64,000 nt of DNA from JBFWUW01 sp050247075. GTDB taxonomy: Bacteria; Planctomycetota; Planctomycetia; Pirellulales; JBFWUW01. Position numbers and translations under genes: made by a program. The notes under the pieces were generated by a model, which saw nothing but the letters and a program-made list of their open reading frames with translations, ran no database searches and was not told the DNA's origin. The DNA lies in NCBI GenBank assembly GCA_050247075.1, contig JBFWUW010000011.1, forward strand, positions 1-64,000, written 5' to 3'. Shown piece after piece: positions 28,959 to 36,474 of the stretch; the first letter of the stretch is position 1, and the number at the start of each line of letters is the position of its first letter.

Positions 28959-28987
28959 CGCAGCAATCTCAACACAGGAGGCAAGCA

Positions 28988-29317
28988 ATGGCAATTCCTC
29001 ATGCACAGCCCGGCGAGGTCATCGACGTTCGGCCTTTGGGATCGTCTCTAGGGACGACGAAGACGGCTACTTTGCTGAAGACCGGCAAGATCGAAGTCGT
29101 GCGCCTCGTGATGACCGCAGGCAAAGAGATTACGCAACACAAGGCCCCTGGCGAGATCACCGTTCATTGCCTGGAAGGAAAGATCGCCTTCACCGCTCTC
29201 GGCCAGACGCACGAACTGGCGGCGGGGCAAATGCTTTATCTCGGTGCCGGGGAGCCGCACTCGGTCAAGTGCATCGAGGACGCATCGTTCTTGCTGACGA
29301 TTTTGCTTCACCCGTGA
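28988..29317 (+). CDS. small cupin protein
   Basis: 109 residues from ATG 28988, preceded by ACAGGAGG. A single cupin barrel: ITQHKAPGEITVHCLEGKIAFTALGQTHELAAGQMLYLGAGEPHSVKCIEDASFLLTI. The His/Glu/His metal ligands of motif 1 are only partly kept (H, E, H) and motif 2 has the PHS histidine. Such cupins often sit in nitric oxide or denitrification stress operons, where their role is undefined. Last gene of the norB operon. Confidence 0.8.
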   Translation: MAIPHAQPGEVIDVRPLGSSLGTTKTATLLKTGKIEVVRLVMTAGKEITQHKAPGEITVHCLEGKIAFTALGQTHELAAGQMLYLGAGEPHSVKCIEDASFLLTILLHP

Positions 29318-29334
29318 CGGCAAGCGGGAAGTCG

Positions 29335-29682
29335 TCAATCGAGTTCTTCCACGAACTCTTTCAAGACGACGGCACTGTTGTGCTGCTCGTCGTGGGCGGC
29401 GTACACGAATGTCACCGTTCCTTCGGTCGTTCGGTGCTTCAGGAGAGTGAGCAAGTCACCCTTCCGCTCAAGCTCGGCCCGATACCTTTTGCGGAATTCG
29501 TCCCACTTCTTCGGGTCGTGAGCGAACCACTTGCGTAATTCCGTGCTGGGGGCGAGGTCTTTCAGCCACAGACCGACCGCAGCCTTCTCCTTACTCACGC
29601 CTCTCGGCCAAAGACGCTCGACCAGGATGCGAAGCCCATCTTGCTTCGAGGGTTCGTCGTAGGCACGCTTGAGGCGGATCAT
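29335..29682 (-). CDS. DUF488 family protein
   Basis: 115 residues from ATG 29682, with GGGAG eight bases upstream. MIRLKRAYDEPSKQDGLRILVERLWPRGVSKEKA is the DUF488 signature, then WLKDLAPSTELRKWFAHDPKKWDEFRKRYRAEL and TFVYAAHDEQHNSAVVLKEFV. A common small cytoplasmic protein in uropathogenic-type and environmental islands; no biochemical role is settled. Convergent with the cupin gene and overlapping nothing. Confidence 0.85.
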   Translation of the reverse strand: MIRLKRAYDEPSKQDGLRILVERLWPRGVSKEKAAVGLWLKDLAPSTELRKWFAHDPKKWDEFRKRYRAELERKGDLLTLLKHRTTEGTVTFVYAAHDEQHNSAVVLKEFVEELD

Positions 29683-29698
29683 CCCCGGCTCCCTTGGG

Positions 29699-30148
29699 TC
29701 ATTGTTTCCCACACTCCCTCAACATCACCGCCAACGGCTCCCGATCCGCCAGCCGGTGATCGCTGCCGACCTCGATCAACGTCGCCCCAGAATTTCGAGC
29801 CAACTCCTCTGAATCCGCAAACGGCACCACGTCATCGGCTCGGCTGTGCAGTATGACTGCATCCTTACGAACTGTTTTGGCCGTCCCCCATTTCTTCCAC
29901 GCCGGGCAGAGCAGGACGAGCCTCGCCGATCCGCTGTTGATGTTCATCGCCACCGCCCCGCCCCTGGATGATCCCACGACGACCTGGGGCTGATGCTTGT
30001 CGAACTCGGCTTGGGCAATTCGGACGGCCTCGGCAAAGTCCTCGTCGGGGAGCTTTGGGTTGATGACCATGTGGCCGTGGTCCTTCAGGTAGGTCGGTTT
30101 GACGCCGCCTGGGACTGATTGCCAGCCGTGGAGGAAGAGGATGGTCAT
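29699..30148 (-). CDS. small alpha/beta hydrolase (RBBP9/YdeN-like)
   Basis: 149 residues from ATG 30148 (MTILFLHGWQSVPGGVKP). The catalytic triad is readable: Ser in VVGSSRGGAVAM, Asp in LHSRADDVVPF, and His in VGSDHRLAD near the end. The size points to the short serine-hydrolase family of unknown substrate. A diverged relic of the same gene type lies beside the tRNA at 16276-16365. The DUF488 gene follows on the same strand, and the AlbA_2 gene ends 13 bases upstream. Confidence 0.85.
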   Translation of the reverse strand: MTILFLHGWQSVPGGVKPTYLKDHGHMVINPKLPDEDFAEAVRIAQAEFDKHQPQVVVGSSRGGAVAMNINSGSARLVLLCPAWKKWGTAKTVRKDAVILHSRADDVVPFADSEELARNSGATLIEVGSDHRLADREPLAVMLRECGKQ

Positions 30149-30161
30149 GGTGCTGGTTCGG

Positions 30162-31475
30162 CTAGTCCACACGCCGCTCCTTGAACTTCTCGATCCATTG
30201 TCGAAACGTGTCACTGGAAATGTCAGGGCCGCTGAAAAGCTCGAAGTACCCGGACAGCGCCTTCACACAAAGGTCTTCCCAGCCTGCCCGCAGAGTCTCG
30301 ATAGAGAATTTCTTCTGGTGGTGAAACCTTGAAGCTCGACACGGCTCGGTGGGATCAAGGTTAATGTTGCTATCCATCGTCACCAATCGACGCCCTGCAA
30401 GCGGCTCGGCCACAATCTCAATCGACAGTTCCTCGCCAACCTCAAAGTGCTGAGCGAACCTGGAAAGGAAGATGAAGAACTCGATCAGGATGCCCAGGTT
30501 GAGCTTGAAGTCGAGCCACTTGCCCGCAGGAATATCAGGATTTGGTTGCCACGGATTCCTGAATTGCAGCGAGTTCTCTCGAAACAATCTGATTGCCATG
30601 AAGTAGCCAGAGCGTGTAAGCCCGAAGGTGTCGTCGAAACGGCAATTGCAGATGCCCCACTCTCGAACGTGAGTATTGTGATCGTTCGGTGGAAACTCAC
30701 GTCGAATGCGAACCGCACTCTTTTGGATCACTTCCTTGAGACGGCCCGTGTCTTCCCACCGATTTGGGTCGTGAAGAACAGGATGGCAAGTAAAGGTCCA
30801 GGCTCCATCTTTGATTTGGCCTCCGAGTTCGGAATCGAGGGCTGCAAGAACCCCCTCTCGCTCGCCCTGGAACAACTCTTCTGCTGGTTTTGCCTCCAAA
30901 AGCGATTGGCCCTTCATCATCGCTTGAAACATCGTGAGCATCTGGTCCGCACGCTTGGTCGTCGCAAGGCCGATCAACGCTCGCAGGTCTTCGATGGATG
31001 AGAGGGGTGCCGACTCTGCATTGGCCGTTCGGACGTAGATCGCCCCGTTGCGGAGCAGCACCTTGGCTGGCTTCCCCGGCAATTCAAATTGCTTGGTGCA
31101 GATCACGGGAACGTCGTGGAACTCAGCCACCGTGAGGACGACGAACTCTCTGCCCTCATGGGGAACTCGGTAGCACACGACGCCAACAGGGGGAGCGCAG
31201 CGGTTATTCACCCATGTGGCGAGCTTGGTCGTTTCAAATGATTCTGCTTGATCCGTCGTCAGGCCGGTCAGCACGAACTTGCCCGCCCCCGCTTCGTCCT
31301 TCCCAATGACGATGACGCCGCCATCCCGACTATTCGCAAACGCAAGGATGTCCTTTGTCAATCCAGCAGACGCCTCGCCGCTGTCCCACATCATCGGCCC
31401 CTTGGCGTCGATGTTGGCGCTCTCGCCTGCCGCTTCGATGAAGCGAGTAAGTTCGGGTGGGGTGTAGGTGTTCAT
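30162..31475 (-). CDS. AlbA_2 (Schlafen-type) DNA-binding domain protein
   Basis: 437 residues. The N-terminal 150 residues are an AlbA_2 domain: ESANIDAKGPMMWD, AGLTKDILAFANSRDGGVIVIGKDE, TTKLATWVNNRCAPPVGVVCYRV and VLLRNGAIYVRTANAES. The remaining 280 residues are helical/mixed with no family I know. AlbA_2/Schlafen domains are nucleic-acid-related and are frequent in defence islands, sometimes as nucleases. First of a minus-strand set that flows away from the Abi_C and CBASS genes. Confidence 0.8.
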   Translation of the reverse strand: MNTYTPPELTRFIEAAGESANIDAKGPMMWDSGEASAGLTKDILAFANSRDGGVIVIGKDEAGAGKFVLTGLTTDQAESFETTKLATWVNNRCAPPVGVVCYRVPHEGREFVVLTVAEFHDVPVICTKQFELPGKPAKVLLRNGAIYVRTANAESAPLSSIEDLRALIGLATTKRADQMLTMFQAMMKGQSLLEAKPAEELFQGEREGVLAALDSELGGQIKDGAWTFTCHPVLHDPNRWEDTGRLKEVIQKSAVRIRREFPPNDHNTHVREWGICNCRFDDTFGLTRSGYFMAIRLFRENSLQFRNPWQPNPDIPAGKWLDFKLNLGILIEFFIFLSRFAQHFEVGEELSIEIVAEPLAGRRLVTMDSNINLDPTEPCRASRFHHQKKFSIETLRAGWEDLCVKALSGYFELFSGPDISSDTFRQWIEKFKERRVD

Positions 31476-31502
31476 TCAGCGATTCGCCTCGTGTCGTCCA
31501 TT

Positions 31503-32414
31503 TCACAGCTTCGCCAGTCCGACCAGCAAGACAATATGAGCCGAGGTCAACTGGATCATGTGGTCCACATGCTCCTTACCGACAGCGTACATCGGCGCTG
31601 GCCCTCGACCGTGGGCATCGCCCAGCTTGTTGCGGATCGTCCCGGTCGCTTCAAAGATCGGGGCATAGAAGGGGGGGAACAGCCCATTGTCCCGGCAAAT
31701 GCTGACCAACTTTGAGCAGGTGTCCTTGTCGGGATCAAAAGGCCACCCGTGATGATCGCAAATCGTTTTCAAGACGCTCTCGAAGGCCGATCCGCATGAG
31801 GTCAAGGCGTCAGCGTATTTGGCCTCTCGGTAGTCCTCGTGAGCCTTGAGCATTTCAGCGTTTGCCGTCGAGAACTTGGGATTCGCCAAGATTTCGAGGC
31901 ATGGGCGAACTGATTGTTCGTGGAGCAGGCTCTTGTCTTTGCGGACGAACTTCGGAAAGTCAAATCGCAGCGTCTTTCCAGACAGGCGACGACCAAACAG
32001 AAATCCTGGTTCATCGGATTCGTGTTGAACGAGCGGCGAAAGCTCGTAGCCGATGGCTTCCTCCCGACAAATCGCATTGATTCCTTCGACGAAGCGATTT
32101 CCGATTCTCAATGGTTCGATCTGCACACACATTTCAATGAAATCAAGTGCTTCCTCATCACGACATGAGAAAAAGTGCTGGATCACAGGATCGTTGCTCT
32201 GACGTGCCGCCTCATACGCTGGTCGGCGTAAGCCCCCATATTGTGCGAGCAAACGCTCGCCGATCTTTTCAAGCAAGCTCTCGAAGCCGACACCGCATTC
32301 GAGATCGTCAGCAAGCTGACGCAGGTTGTGCAAGATACGACACCGGACTTCATTTGGAACGTCGTACCGAAAAACGTCGGGCTGTCGATTTCGTGTGGAA
32401 TAGATTCCGTTCAT
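31503..32414 (-). CDS. abortive infection (Abi_C) family protein
   Basis: 303 residues. The N-terminal 190 residues hold no recognised motif. The C-terminal 90 residues match the Abi_C domain: YADALTSCGSAFESVLKTICDHHGWPFDPDKDTCSKLVSIC, then TIRNKLGDAHGRG, whose RNKLGDAH is the RN-x(4)-H core of HEPN-like folds. Abi proteins stop phage spread by disabling the infected cell. Its ATG overlaps the stop of a small upstream frame (see 32412-32546), tying it to the CBASS transcript. Confidence 0.82.
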   Translation of the reverse strand: MNGIYSTRNRQPDVFRYDVPNEVRCRILHNLRQLADDLECGVGFESLLEKIGERLLAQYGGLRRPAYEAARQSNDPVIQHFFSCRDEEALDFIEMCVQIEPLRIGNRFVEGINAICREEAIGYELSPLVQHESDEPGFLFGRRLSGKTLRFDFPKFVRKDKSLLHEQSVRPCLEILANPKFSTANAEMLKAHEDYREAKYADALTSCGSAFESVLKTICDHHGWPFDPDKDTCSKLVSICRDNGLFPPFYAPIFEATGTIRNKLGDAHGRGPAPMYAVGKEHVDHMIQLTSAHIVLLVGLAKL

Positions 32415-32546
32415 AGTTGCCCCTCGAAGATCAGTCGAACATCGCTTTTGCCTTGGAACAGCATCTCAACCGAGGACTGCAAGTTGCTCTGGAACGGCCC
32501 AGGATGAAAGATGCAAAGTGAGGCGCTGTGGTTCGTTGCAGGCCAT
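32412..32546 (-). pseudogene. small coupled gene with an apparent frameshift
   Basis: An ATG at 32546 overlaps the stop of the four-TM gene (TGATG) and encodes MACNEPQRLTLHLSSWAVPE before stopping at 32466. In another frame, open across the same bases, FHPGPFQSNLQSSVEMLFQG continues with KSDVRLIFEGQL and ends in an ATGA overlap with the Abi_C start. Coupled starts and stops at both ends and protein-like text suggest a single gene of about 43 residues broken by a one-base indel. The true length and function are unknown. Confidence 0.4.
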
Positions 32547-33403
32547 CACGACGCAGACACATCCTCTGCGTTCTTCTGTCGATACGCCGACCAAAGGCCG
32601 TTCAATTCATCACGCCTCCATTTCCAAATCCACTCAGGAAGGATCGGAGCCGCTGAGCGAGCAAGTTGGTACTCATGCAGTAACTTTATCGCATCAACCT
32701 GGGCTACCTTTTTCGCCAACAATCCCTCTGCTTGAATCTCAATCTGCCCGGCTTTTTGCCCGAATCCGTAATATCCCACTGCCAATCGAAGCAAACCACA
32801 AGACAGCCCCAGCAACAGTACGGATGTCACGATGCGAGCAACCGAACTCAGCGTGTTGTGGTCTGTGATGGAAAGGATGCTCACCACAAGCGCCACGAGC
32901 GAGCCGACGACTGCGATACCGATAATCGTCGAGCAGGTCCAGAACATCGACTCTGAAAGGTGTTTGCTCCACCAAGCCGATTCCATTACGTTCTCGGCGG
33001 CACGCTTCGGTCCAGGTTCTTCTTTGCTTGCGAAATATGGCTCCTCGGTTACTTCCCGCTTCGACCTCTTCTTCACGCCTCCAGAGCAACGTGCGAGTAG
33101 GTCTGACATTTCTCGACTTGAGATTTCCCAGCCGAACGAGTTGAGTGCTTCAAGTTTCCGTCGAAGGCCCTGAGCGATTCCACGGACTCGCTCCATTCGA
33201 TACCCAGCGAGTTCTGATGTGATCGTCAATACGGCCACAAGAAAGGGTATCGGTTCCGGTGAGACTTGCGGGATGAAGACGGCGAGGCCGACTAAGAATG
33301 CCGCTGCCTTGACGATCAGCGAGAATCCCCACCACCACTTGCTCGAACGATCAAGGCACTTGCAAAGCACCCAAGGATCGGCTGTTGTCTGATTTGCAGT
33401 CAT
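32546..33403 (-). CDS. S-4TM/SLATT-like putative pore-forming CBASS effector
   Basis: 285 residues. Two pairs of membrane helices: WGFSLIVKAAAFLVGLAVFI with IPFLVAVLTITSELAGY, and FWTCSTIIGIAVVGSLVALV with IVTSVLLLGLSCGLLRLAVGYYGFG, separated by a 90-residue cytoplasmic stretch. This 2+2 layout with a helical tail is that of the S-4TM effectors predicted to permeabilise the membrane when a cyclic nucleotide is sensed. It is encoded 24 bases after the CD-NTase, its presumed activator. Confidence 0.8.
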   Translation of the reverse strand: MTANQTTADPWVLCKCLDRSSKWWWGFSLIVKAAAFLVGLAVFIPQVSPEPIPFLVAVLTITSELAGYRMERVRGIAQGLRRKLEALNSFGWEISSREMSDLLARCSGGVKKRSKREVTEEPYFASKEEPGPKRAAENVMESAWWSKHLSESMFWTCSTIIGIAVVGSLVALVVSILSITDHNTLSSVARIVTSVLLLGLSCGLLRLAVGYYGFGQKAGQIEIQAEGLLAKKVAQVDAIKLLHEYQLARSAAPILPEWIWKWRRDELNGLWSAYRQKNAEDVSAS

Positions 33404-33427
33404 TTGACGACGCCCTTGAGAAGTGGA

Positions 33428-34294
33428 TCAACCATGCGCCGGGAAGTAGTCACCAAAGATCATACGCCACTTGTCGAACGCCAAGTCAGGTCGCCCCCTT
33501 CCATTCAGCGCTTCAGCATCCACGGCTCGTTGGCAAGCGGATTCCAAACGGGTCACTACTTGATTGATTTTCTCATAGGTGTCCAAGTAGGAGGCGACGT
33601 TGCCCCCGTATCCAGCCGGGTCGAAGACGCCTGATTGAATGCGGGTCCGAGCCTTATCAAAGACGTAGCGTACTCCAGAGGGATAGTCCGAGATCGTTAC
33701 GCCATCGAGCGTTTGAAGCGTCAGCGTTTCCAGTGAGAATGATCGCAGAAGGGCGCTGTGCATCTTGTTCCACGCCTTCATCATCTTGATGATCGGCACG
33801 AGCTTGTACCCGTGCTTCTTGTTCGCCTCGGCCCAAATCTCGACGTGTCGCTTCGGATCGGTTTCGATCCATCGCTTCTGTATCGAGTCAGGGATGAGGT
33901 ATCCCCCACCCTTTCGGTTGAAGGCGGGAACCACATCGACGCAGAAATCCGTGAACGTGATCGTCACAGCCTGTCCGTCACGGCTGATCTTCGGTGTCGT
34001 GGGATACCGCTTGAGCAGCACACGCTTCACTTTGTCCAACAGTGACGCCTGACCGTCCCACTGATAGTAGCTGGAGTCCATCACAGCAACGATGTCCACG
34101 TCGGCCTCTTTCAGCGGAGCAATCATCGTGCTTCGGCGGTATGAACCCGTCAGGAAGGTTTCGAGGACGGTTAGGCCATCATCGAGCGCAGCCCGAACGC
34201 TTTGTTGCCGAGTTGAGACAGTCTCGGACTGGAGGTCCGTGATTTCGAGATTTTGCCTCAGTTGCTCGAAGCCTTGCGTAATCGTGCGTGCCAT
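33428..34294 (-). CDS. CD-NTase (cGAS/DncV-like nucleotidyltransferase) of CBASS
   Basis: 288 residues from ATG 34294; GGAGG sits six bases upstream, better than for the in-frame ATG at 34300. The nucleotidyltransferase core is intact: LTGSYRRSTMIAPLKEADVDIVAVMD gives the GS motif and two metal-binding Asp, and FCVDVVPAFNRKGGGY the third. DKWRMIFGDYFPAHG ends the protein. On phage infection such enzymes make cyclic oligonucleotides that trigger the effector, here the four-TM protein. No Cap2/Cap3 or HORMA genes accompany it, so this would be a minimal type I CBASS. Confidence 0.9.
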   Translation of the reverse strand: MARTITQGFEQLRQNLEITDLQSETVSTRQQSVRAALDDGLTVLETFLTGSYRRSTMIAPLKEADVDIVAVMDSSYYQWDGQASLLDKVKRVLLKRYPTTPKISRDGQAVTITFTDFCVDVVPAFNRKGGGYLIPDSIQKRWIETDPKRHVEIWAEANKKHGYKLVPIIKMMKAWNKMHSALLRSFSLETLTLQTLDGVTISDYPSGVRYVFDKARTRIQSGVFDPAGYGGNVASYLDTYEKINQVVTRLESACQRAVDAEALNGRGRPDLAFDKWRMIFGDYFPAHG

Positions 34295-34344
34295 CGACAT
34301 CCTCCTTCCGCTGCGACCCCTGTGTATTCCGAAAGACGATAATG

Positions 34345-34358
34345 TTCGCAAAATCGAA
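34345..34358. promoter_or_regulatory. possible operator between CD-NTase and XRE genes
   Basis: In the 167-base divergent region, TTCG-CAAAAT-CGAA is a short inverted repeat, with a nearby related CCGAAAG at 34329. It is a candidate site for the XRE repressor encoded next to it. Weak, by inspection only. Confidence 0.3.
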
Positions 34359-34461
34359 AGTCAAGACGCCGGGCGATTGAAAACCTGTGGCCCAGCCCGT
34401 AGACTGACCGTTCGTCGATTCGGCGAACCGTTTGGGGCAACCCCCGGACAAGGAGCATCGA

Positions 34462-34875
34462 GTGTCGAGCAGTGTTGGCGAACGGATTAAACAGAGACGG
34501 CTGGAGATCGGCTGGACGCAGGATCAACTCTGCTCGAAGGCTGGGCTTTCCAAGAGTTTTTTGTCTGAATTGGAGAACGGAAAACGGAGCGTCAGCGCTT
34601 CCAATCTGCTCGACATTGCCCGCACGCTGAACGTCTCGCTCGATTTCCTGATGACCGGAAAAGCGAGCGAGGACCAGAAAGCTGAAGTTTCCATACCGTC
34701 GTCGTTGGCGAAATTTGCCGCTGATGCCGGTCTATCCCTGCGACAGACGTTGATGCTGCTCGACATGCAGAAACAGATCGTGGCCCACCGCAGCGCCAAG
34801 AAAAAGGATGGTCTTGAAGCGGTGGACTGGCAGAAATTCTACGAAGGAGTGAAAGAGTTCCTGGAGAACGAATGA
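34462..34875 (+). CDS. XRE-family repressor, defence operon regulator
   Basis: 137 residues from GTG 34462, with AAGGAG six bases upstream. The helix-turn-helix is plain: VGERIKQRRLEIGWTQDQLCSKAGLSKSFLSELENGKRSVSASNLLDIARTLNVSLDFL. The C-terminal half is helical. It overlaps the ImmA/IrrE peptidase gene by ATGA. By analogy with ImmR/ImmA the repressor would be cleaved by the peptidase to release the operon. Confidence 0.88.
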   Translation: MSSSVGERIKQRRLEIGWTQDQLCSKAGLSKSFLSELENGKRSVSASNLLDIARTLNVSLDFLMTGKASEDQKAEVSIPSSLAKFAADAGLSLRQTLMLLDMQKQIVAHRSAKKKDGLEAVDWQKFYEGVKEFLENE

Positions 34876-35963
34876 CTCGTTGGGAACAGGCACCTGAAAT
34901 TGCTGCACTCGCCGCTGAACTCGGCGTCGGTGGCGCTGCGCCCGTAGGTGGCATTCTTGAGCATTGCCATCGTCGCATCGACGGGTGGGTGGCCGATGCC
35001 GGTGGTGTCTCGAACATCGACGCCTTGGAAGCCCTGGTGACGAACCGGCTCCAGATGGCGTTTGAGGAAATCAGGAGCGACGACGACTTCGACCGGCTGA
35101 CCGAAGTTTACGCACGGGGAAAGAAAGACCCCGTGTTTGCTTCGATGCGAATGCGGTTCAACGACGCCGACAACCTCACCTACGGGGCATTGATTGAACG
35201 GCGAAATGTCGGTGCCGATGATCCTGATCGCTTCGTCGCCGTAATCGACTGTCGGGGCAGCAAGCTGGCCCGACGTTTCTTCACCCGCTGGCACGAGATC
35301 GCTCATCGGCTGACAACCCATGCCGACCAATCGAGCGGCAAAGAACCGGCCTATCGCTCCGAACACGATCCCATCGAAAAGCTGATGGATGAGATCGCCG
35401 GGCATGTCGGCTTCTACGGCCCGATCTTTGATCCAGCACACCAAGATGCCAGCCAGGGCAAACAACACCTGAGCTTCGGAACCGTCCAGGGGGTCATCGA
35501 CGCTGCGTTTCCCACTGCCAGCTTCCAGGCGACCTTGTTCGCCTGCTCTCGCCGATTACCGACGCCGGTGATCTACCTGGAAGCGAAATTGGATCACAAG
35601 AAGGAAGTGAAGCGCAAGCTCGCCACTCCCAGCCTGTTCGACGATGATCCGCCGCCCGGAGAACTCCGGGCCGTGAAGGTGATCCAAAACGATACGGCCC
35701 AGGAGGAGGGATTTTACATCCCGACCAACATGCGGGTGCCGGTTGGGTCGGTGATTCACGGCCTCTTCGATGCCGAACCGATGACCGATGGCGATGGGCA
35801 GGAATGCTTGAGCCAATGGGAGTCGCAGGGTCGTTGCCTGGAACGCCGTGCAGTCGTCGTGGAGGCCCGCAAAGTTCCTGACCGTGTGATCGCCATCATG
35901 CAGCCCGTGGGGGACAAGCGGGCGAGAAGCCAACCAAGACATTCGCCCTTATTTTCGCAGTGA
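34872..35963 (+). CDS. ImmA/IrrE-type metallopeptidase
   Basis: 363 residues. The zinc motif HEIAH at residues 141-145 (FTRWHEIAHRLTTHADQ) with a downstream glutamate in EKLMDEIAGHVGF matches ImmA/IrrE (gluzincin) peptidases. The C-terminal 150 residues (LFDDDPPPGELRAVKVIQN, NMRVPVGSVIHGLFD) form a domain I do not recognise, possibly a sensor. In mobile elements such peptidases cleave the partner XRE repressor after a stress signal; here that would switch on the BREX operon starting 15 bases on. Confidence 0.85.
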   Translation: MTRWEQAPEIAALAAELGVGGAAPVGGILEHCHRRIDGWVADAGGVSNIDALEALVTNRLQMAFEEIRSDDDFDRLTEVYARGKKDPVFASMRMRFNDADNLTYGALIERRNVGADDPDRFVAVIDCRGSKLARRFFTRWHEIAHRLTTHADQSSGKEPAYRSEHDPIEKLMDEIAGHVGFYGPIFDPAHQDASQGKQHLSFGTVQGVIDAAFPTASFQATLFACSRRLPTPVIYLEAKLDHKKEVKRKLATPSLFDDDPPPGELRAVKVIQNDTAQEEGFYIPTNMRVPVGSVIHGLFDAEPMTDGDGQECLSQWESQGRCLERRAVVVEARKVPDRVIAIMQPVGDKRARSQPRHSPLFSQ

Positions 35964-35978
35964 GGATTCAGCAGCGGC

Positions 35979-36458
35979 ATGACCGAGACGGCGACCAAAC
36001 TTGAGACGGCCATTCAACAGGCGGCGAGCCAGTATTATCGGCTCGTGGTGCTGGCGGGTGCGCCCGGCTCTGGCAAGACCGCCGCTTTGCAAGCCGTTGC
36101 GCAAAAATTCGACCACCCCCTCATCAACGTCAACCTTGAAATCAGCAAGAGAATGCTCGAATTGACCCGCACACAACGATCCCGGCAGGTAGAGCGGCTT
36201 CTCAAGGAAGTCGTCGCCGCAGCGCCGGGCGATGTTGTGTTGCTCGATAACCTAGAGATTCTGTTCGACACGGCCTTGGAAGTCGAACCGCTTCGATTGC
36301 TCCAAGTGTCGAGTCGCAACCGTACCATCGTCGCTTCGTGGAATGGCAGCTTCCAAAATGGAACGCTGACGTATGCCGAGCCGGGGCATCCTGAGTTCAT
36401 CCAATTCAAGCAGACCGATGCCGTCGTAATCCCTGTCGGCACAAACGAAGCAAAGTAA
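35979..36458 (+). CDS. brxF: BREX-3 P-loop protein BrxF
   Basis: 159 residues. Walker A GAPGSGKT at 27-34, and a Walker B-like DVVLLDNLEILFD around 85-97. Size, fold and position directly before brxC match BrxF, the small ATPase that marks type 3 BREX. Its exact function in the complex is not established. Starts the BREX core; 16 bases precede brxC. Confidence 0.85.
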   Translation: MTETATKLETAIQQAASQYYRLVVLAGAPGSGKTAALQAVAQKFDHPLINVNLEISKRMLELTRTQRSRQVERLLKEVVAAAPGDVVLLDNLEILFDTALEVEPLRLLQVSSRNRTIVASWNGSFQNGTLTYAEPGHPEFIQFKQTDAVVIPVGTNEAK

Positions 36459-36474
36459 TCGGAGCATTATCGCC

